A DNA stretch of 64,000 nucleotides from AWTP1-13 sp963814055 (GTDB lineage: Bacteria; Pseudomonadota; Alphaproteobacteria; Rhizobiales; Hyphomicrobiaceae), in NCBI GenBank assembly GCA_963814055.1, contig CAWFBJ010000015.1, forward strand, positions 1-64,000, read 5' to 3'. The notes beneath the pieces were generated by a model. It did no database searches, was not told where the DNA came from, and saw only the letters and a list, made by a program, of their open reading frames with translations. How positions within the stretch are numbered: position 1 is the first letter of the stretch; every line of letters starts with the position of its first letter. The translations under genes and the position numbers were made by a program. Below, one piece after another: positions 63,756 through 64,000 of this stretch.

Positions 63756-64000
63756 ATGGACCAGCTCCAGGCATACTGGCCGCTTTATCCCGAGCTTGTG
63801 CTCGTCGTCGGCGCCATGGCGCTGCTGATGCTCGGCGTGTTCCGGCCCGAGAGCGACCGCGAGGCCGAGGCCATCGGCTGGCTTGCGATCGGCGTACTGG
63901 GGCTGGCGTCGTGGTTCGTCGCTGCAGCAGCCCGCGGGCACGCACAGGCTTGTTCGAGGGCGCCTTCGTGGTCGACGCCTTCAGCCGCTTCATGAAGGTT
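63756..64000 (+). CDS. nuoN: NADH-quinone oxidoreductase subunit N, 5' part (cut by window end), frameshifted
   Basis: The first ~80 residues of NuoN: two membrane segments (PELVLVVGAMALLMLGVF and AIGWLAIGVLGLASWFVA), then 'QQPAGTHRLFEGAFVVDAFS' after shifts near 63920 and 63952 (one extra base each). The gene continues beyond 64000. It is preceded by nuoM with a 10-bp gap. Confidence 0.9.

Noticed and set aside
1..64000. CRISPR array or classical insertion sequence
   Set aside because: No regularly spaced direct repeats with unique spacers and no transposase-like reading frame were found; repeats present are dispersed palindromes and tRNA fragments.

Overview
The window looks like a GC-rich alphaproteobacterial chromosome, most likely a member of the Hyphomicrobiales (Bradyrhizobium / Xanthobacteraceae-like). 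The reasons are an FDH3-type formate dehydrogenase cluster with its DUF3305/DUF3306/DUF6352/DUF6505 companions, a BcsS-like outer-membrane protein, small Bradyrhizobium-style hypothetical proteins, an ECF sigma/anti-sigma/S8 protease triad, a split nuoC/nuoD complex I operon and characteristic intergenic palindromes. This placement is by gene content and recollection of families; no database search was run.

Region by region. (1) 1-7505 is an accessory stretch marked by three copies of the 3' half of a tRNA-Arg(TCT)-like sequence (1-36, 5424-5459, 7470-7505), the usual footprint of elements integrated at a tRNA 3' end. The first interval (about 5.4 kb) holds short, mostly unrecognised genes, hairpin terminators and a stop-interrupted gene; the second (about 2 kb) holds a RidA-like protein and an HdrB/HdrC-like iron-sulfur pair. 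No integrase is visible. (2) 7550-21672 is a formate dehydrogenase region: a MOT1-type molybdate/sulfate transporter, two small exported or membrane proteins, then a minus-strand operon transcribed 19505->10083 (lipoate-ligase-like protein, DUF6505, DUF6352, DUF3305, DUF3306, HTH-TorD fusion, Tat-target small protein, FdhA, FdhB, cytochrome b subunit, terminator), with a divergent polyferredoxin-like gene (19629-21672). (3) 21680-27066 has an ABC exporter, a WD40-cytochrome c protein, an HTH plus periplasmic-binding-like regulator and a class III-type ABC binding protein; the last two may sense or capture molybdate/tungstate or a metal chelate. (4) 27237-34739 has catabolic enzymes (DsbA-like isomerase, CoA transferase, cupin-like protein, FAH-family hydrolase, OYE-type flavin oxidoreductase) and a GGDEF-EAL membrane protein. 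(5) 34902-44393 has an M20 amidase/carbamoylase, a complete carbohydrate-type ABC importer, a Rieske ferredoxin, two related amidohydrolases and an ATC-hydrolase-like protein. (6) 44757-47748 is an S8 protease / anti-sigma / ECF sigma unit. (7) 48201-64000 is the complex I operon nuoA to nuoN (nuoN cut by the window end), interleaved with seven non-core small genes and two repeat-type insertions.

A strong overall feature is the number of single-base frameshifts. About thirty apparent +1 insertions interrupt otherwise well-conserved genes, and nearly all lie in the fdh cluster and the nuo operon, while many kilobases between are clean. The likeliest explanation is insertion errors in the assembly of these very GC-rich stretches, so the affected genes are annotated here as single genes with the break points stated.
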